Assembly (NCBI GenBank): GCA_009781965.1
Contig: WQUS01000076.1
Coordinates: 1-7,177 of the forward strand
Reading direction: 5' to 3'
From: Bacillota bacterium
GTDB lineage: Bacteria > Bacillota > Desulfotomaculia > Desulfotomaculales > Desulfallaceae
Length of the DNA: 7,177 nucleotides
A program made the position numbers and the translations under genes. The notes beneath the pieces are model-generated. The model had not been told where the DNA came from. It saw only the letters and a program-made list of their open reading frames with translations, and ran no database searches. Below, piece by piece: positions 5,676 through 7,177 of the stretch; the first letter of the stretch is position 1, and every line of letters begins with the position of its first letter.

Positions 5676-6004
5676 TCTTTAAACAGGGCAATATCATCAA
5701 GTTTGGCTTTGATCCAACAAAGGGCCATGAACAGGCGGGCTATCGCCCCGCGCTGGTTGTCAGCAGGAGTTTATTCAACCAAAACACAGGCCAAGTGGTT
5801 GTGTGTCCGATTACAAATAAAAGTAAACCGTTTCCTATGCGTATTCCGCTGGACAACCGTACAAAGACACAAGGATTTATTATTTGTGACCAAGTGCGCC
5901 CAGTCGATGCCGCCGCCCGCGACCCAAAATTTGTGGAAACGCTGCCGGAAGATTTGCTTGAAAAGGCGCTGCAAATCGTATCCGCAATTTTTGAAATGGA
6001 ATGA
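5672..6004 (+). CDS. mazF: MazF/PemK-type endoribonuclease toxin
   Basis: This 110-residue toxin is predicted to cleave single-stranded RNA at short specific sequences, stopping growth when free of MazE. Family landmarks are clear: GNIIKFGFDPTKGHEQAGYRP at the N-terminus with Arg25 in the loop that carries the catalytic Arg, CPITNKSKPFP with Thr48 matching the second active-site position, and the DQVRPVD motif later. The length is normal for the family and no active-site residue appears lost. The start overlaps the mazE stop as ATGA, with GGGAG about 9 bases upstream inside mazE. Target sequence specificity cannot be read from the sequence. Confidence 0.95.
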   Translation: MIFKQGNIIKFGFDPTKGHEQAGYRPALVVSRSLFNQNTGQVVVCPITNKSKPFPMRIPLDNRTKTQGFIICDQVRPVDAAARDPKFVETLPEDLLEKALQIVSAIFEME

Positions 6005-6050
6005 CGCAGTTAAGGGTGGAGGCGCCGCAATTTATTTTACAAATTCTCTC

Positions 6051-6079
6051 TTGCTTAACCTCCCGGAAGATGCTATGAT
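6051..6079 (+). promoter_or_regulatory. candidate promoter for the P-loop NTPase gene
   Basis: TTGCTT (6051-6056) and TATGAT (6074-6079) are separated by 17 bases, about 80 bases before the gene. The -10 is close to consensus and the -35 matches only its TTG half. The region otherwise shows no gene. Confidence 0.45.
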
Positions 6080-6105
6080 GTCCATAGACGGCATGTCCGC
6101 AAAAA

Positions 6106-6128
6106 GTGACCGCCGTTTTGGCGATCAC
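6106..6128 (+). other. hairpin in the 5' leader of the P-loop NTPase gene
   Basis: GTGACCGCC (6106-6114) pairs with GGCGATCAC (6120-6128) over 8 of 9 positions around a 5-base loop. It lies between the candidate promoter and the ribosome site, with no T-run after it, so it is more likely a leader structure than a terminator. No riboswitch class is recognisable. Confidence 0.35.
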
Positions 6129-6144
6129 CGTATTAAAAACTGAA

Positions 6145-6150
6145 AAGGAG
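6145..6150 (+). promoter_or_regulatory. ribosome binding site favouring a TTG start
   Basis: AAGGAG ends one base before an in-frame GTG (6152) but 10 bases before an in-frame TTG (6161). The spacing makes TTG the workable start. Confidence 0.65.
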
Positions 6151-6160
6151 TGTGGTCGCC

Positions 6161-6571
6161 TTGGTCAAAGTTATCATGGGACTCAAGGGCACGGGAAAGA
6201 CCAAAATTCTGGTCTCCCTTGTCAAGCAGGCTGTCGAGGAGGAAAACGGCAACGTCATCTGTATCGAGAAGGACAAGAACCTGACCTATGACATCCCCTA
6301 CACGGCGCGGCTGATCAACGCCTGTGACTACAGCATCAGTTCCTATGAGTTCATGCGCGGCTTTATCAGCGGGTTATACGCCGGCAACTACGACATCACG
6401 CACATCTTTATCGACAACTTCTTCAAGATCATCGGCGACAGCTCCAATGAAACAATGGCGGAGTTTTTAAACTGGCTGGAGGAGTTCAGCCGGCGGCAGA
6501 ATGTGAAATTTACGATCAGCGCGACCGCAGACCCGGAGAAAGCGAGCGACGCGATCCGAAAATATTTTTAG
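6161..6571 (+). CDS. small P-loop NTPase of unknown function
   Basis: This 136-residue protein starts at a likely TTG chosen from the AAGGAG spacing, giving MVKVIMGLKGTGKTK; a GTG 3 codons earlier is too close to the ribosome site. A Walker A motif GLKGTGKT is at 7-14, immediately after the first strand. A hydrophobic strand HIFID ending in Asp85 (81-85) fits Walker B. A third strand, VKFTISATADPE (115-126), completes a minimal nucleotide-binding core. There is no signal peptide or membrane segment, so it should be cytosolic. I recall similar short uncharacterised P-loop proteins in Clostridia, sometimes loosely labelled as ATP-binding; no partner or substrate can be named. Codon use is GC-rich like pgi, so it looks chromosomal rather than element cargo. 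The downstream AI-2E gene is separated by a repeat-filled gap. Confidence 0.8.
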   Translation: MVKVIMGLKGTGKTKILVSLVKQAVEEENGNVICIEKDKNLTYDIPYTARLINACDYSISSYEFMRGFISGLYAGNYDITHIFIDNFFKIIGDSSNETMAEFLNWLEEFSRRQNVKFTISATADPEKASDAIRKYF

Positions 6572-6603
6572 TGTATCGTTCTTTGTCACGCCTGTGGTTC
6601 TTT

Positions 6604-6659
6604 TGTCACCCTGAGCGTAGCGAAGGGTCTTAAGATTCTTCGCTGCGCTCAGAATGACA
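6604..6659. repeat. 56-base palindromic repeat element
   Basis: Two 28-base arms meet at TCTTAAGA (6628-6635) and match in 23 of 28 positions. The outer ends are TGTCA and TGACA, and the inner CTGAGCG and AGCGAAG blocks pair with CTTCGCT and CGCTCAG. Several mismatches become G-U pairs in RNA. It looks like a known type of short dispersed palindrome seen between genes in many bacterial genomes, and could fold as an RNA hairpin ending the upstream transcript. There is no coding sequence in it. Confidence 0.75.
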
Positions 6660-6666
6660 TGGGGAT

Positions 6667-6712
6667 CATTTTCATTTCCTTTCCATGTACATTTTCATTT
6701 CCTTTGCATGCA
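6667..6712. repeat. 23-base tandem duplication
   Basis: Bases 6667-6689 and 6690-6712 are adjacent copies that differ at 2 of 23 positions; each begins CATTTTCATTTCCTTT and ends in a CATG-containing hexamer. They lie in the leader of the AI-2E family gene, just before its ribosome site. The role is unknown; recent slippage duplication is the simplest reading. Confidence 0.8.
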
Positions 6713-6730
6713 CATATGAGGGGGCGCGCA

Positions 6731-7177
6731 ATGAAAAAATTATGGAACGCGAAGTACCGGGCGGCGGGGCTCACAGCCTTTTTGGTCATCGTCTGCAGCA
6801 TATTTTTTTACCTGTTGATTACGCACTGGAGCGCCATCTGGGGGGGCGTCTCGTGGTTTGTGGGTATCTTGAGCCCCATTTTCTGGGGGCTGACCATCGG
6901 CTATCTCCTGAACCCGATTGTGCGCTTTTTCCAGCGGCATCTGTTTGATCCCCTGGGGCGAAAACTTTTTCAAAAGCATCCGGCGCGGGCCTTCTCCTTC
7001 GGCCGGGGAATCTCGGTTCTGGTGACCGTGCTTCTGGCTTTGGCAGCTATTGTGGCCTTGCTTTGGCTTATCCTGCCCCAGCTCTATACGAGCATTGTCA
7101 ATATTGTCATCACACTGCCAAAGTGGGTTGACACGGCGACAGTCTGGATCAATGATACGCTGTCTCATTTCAAAAGG
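6731..7177 (+). CDS. AI-2E family transporter, N-terminal part (runs off window)
   Basis: The frame from ATG 6731 stays open to the last base, giving 149 N-terminal residues of a protein usually about 350-450 long. It resembles the AI-2E transporter family (PF01594), multi-pass membrane proteins whose members include autoinducer-2 exporters and Na+/H+ antiporters; the substrate here is unknown. A short basic start (MKKLWNAKYR) precedes membrane segments at about 13-30, 37-64 (with GILSPIFWGLTIGYLLNPI, the best family marker) and 94-117. Next is the amphipathic stretch LPQLYTSIVNIVITLP typical of the family's extracytoplasmic region. GAGGGGG lies 6 bases before the ATG. The GC-rich codon use resembles pgi and the P-loop gene. 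Confidence 0.88.
   Translation, partial: MKKLWNAKYRAAGLTAFLVIVCSIFFYLLITHWSAIWGGVSWFVGILSPIFWGLTIGYLLNPIVRFFQRHLFDPLGRKLFQKHPARAFSFGRGISVLVTVLLALAAIVALLWLILPQLYTSIVNIVITLPKWVDTATVWINDTLSHFKR

Noticed and set aside
5703..6143. 146-codon plus-strand frame overlapping mazF
   Set aside because: It is a shadow of mazF in another frame, with a composition (runs of Arg, Lys, Cys) unlike a real protein.
6740..7168. Minus-strand 142-codon frame opposite the AI-2E gene
   Set aside because: It is the antisense of a GC-rich membrane-protein gene; the plus-strand product has clear family features and a ribosome site.

Overview
This window comes from a bacterial chromosome, most likely a low- to mid-GC Gram-positive of class Clostridia (Oscillospiraceae-like gut anaerobe). 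That assignment is inferred from strong AGGAGG-type ribosome binding sites, a TnpX-type large serine recombinase paired with TnpW, and a replication-relaxation/TraG/M48 gene set typical of clostridial integrative elements. Housekeeping genes lie at both ends and a more AT-rich accessory segment lies between them.

Layout. Bases 1-737 are the 3' part of glucose-6-phosphate isomerase (pgi). From about 738 to 5370 is what I read as a small, decayed integrative element. On the minus strand, in transcription order, it carries a replication-relaxation family protein (3737-2889), a TnpW-like small protein (2851-2675) and a large serine recombinase (2597-852). On the plus strand it carries the 3' stub of a TraG/VirD4-type conjugative coupling protein (3872-4282), then an intact M48 membrane metallopeptidase (4295-5155). 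Two 39-base imperfect inverted repeats (760-798 and 5317-5355, 30 of 39 positions identical by my hand alignment) bracket the set, each ending in a T-run directed outward. They are good candidates for the element ends recognised by the recombinase. Loss of most of the coupling protein and of all other transfer genes suggests internal deletion of a formerly larger conjugative or mobilizable element that kept its recombinase and ends.

To the right are a complete mazE-mazF toxin-antitoxin pair (5427-6004) behind a near-consensus promoter with an operator-like inverted repeat in its spacer, a small P-loop NTPase gene with a likely TTG start (6161-6571), an intergenic region holding a 56-base palindromic repeat and a 23-base tandem duplication, and the 5' part of an AI-2E family transporter gene (6731 to the window end).

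How the parts fit together: the recombinase would excise and integrate the element, TnpW and the replication-relaxation protein are its usual accessory genes, and the TraG stub and M48 gene are leftovers of a transfer module. MazEF sits just outside the inferred right end and could act as an addiction module for the locus, but the sequence does not prove it belongs to the element. I saw no tRNA, rRNA or CRISPR array, and no clearly new defence system. The most unusual aspects are the compact element architecture and the repeat family shared by its two ends and the mazE start region.
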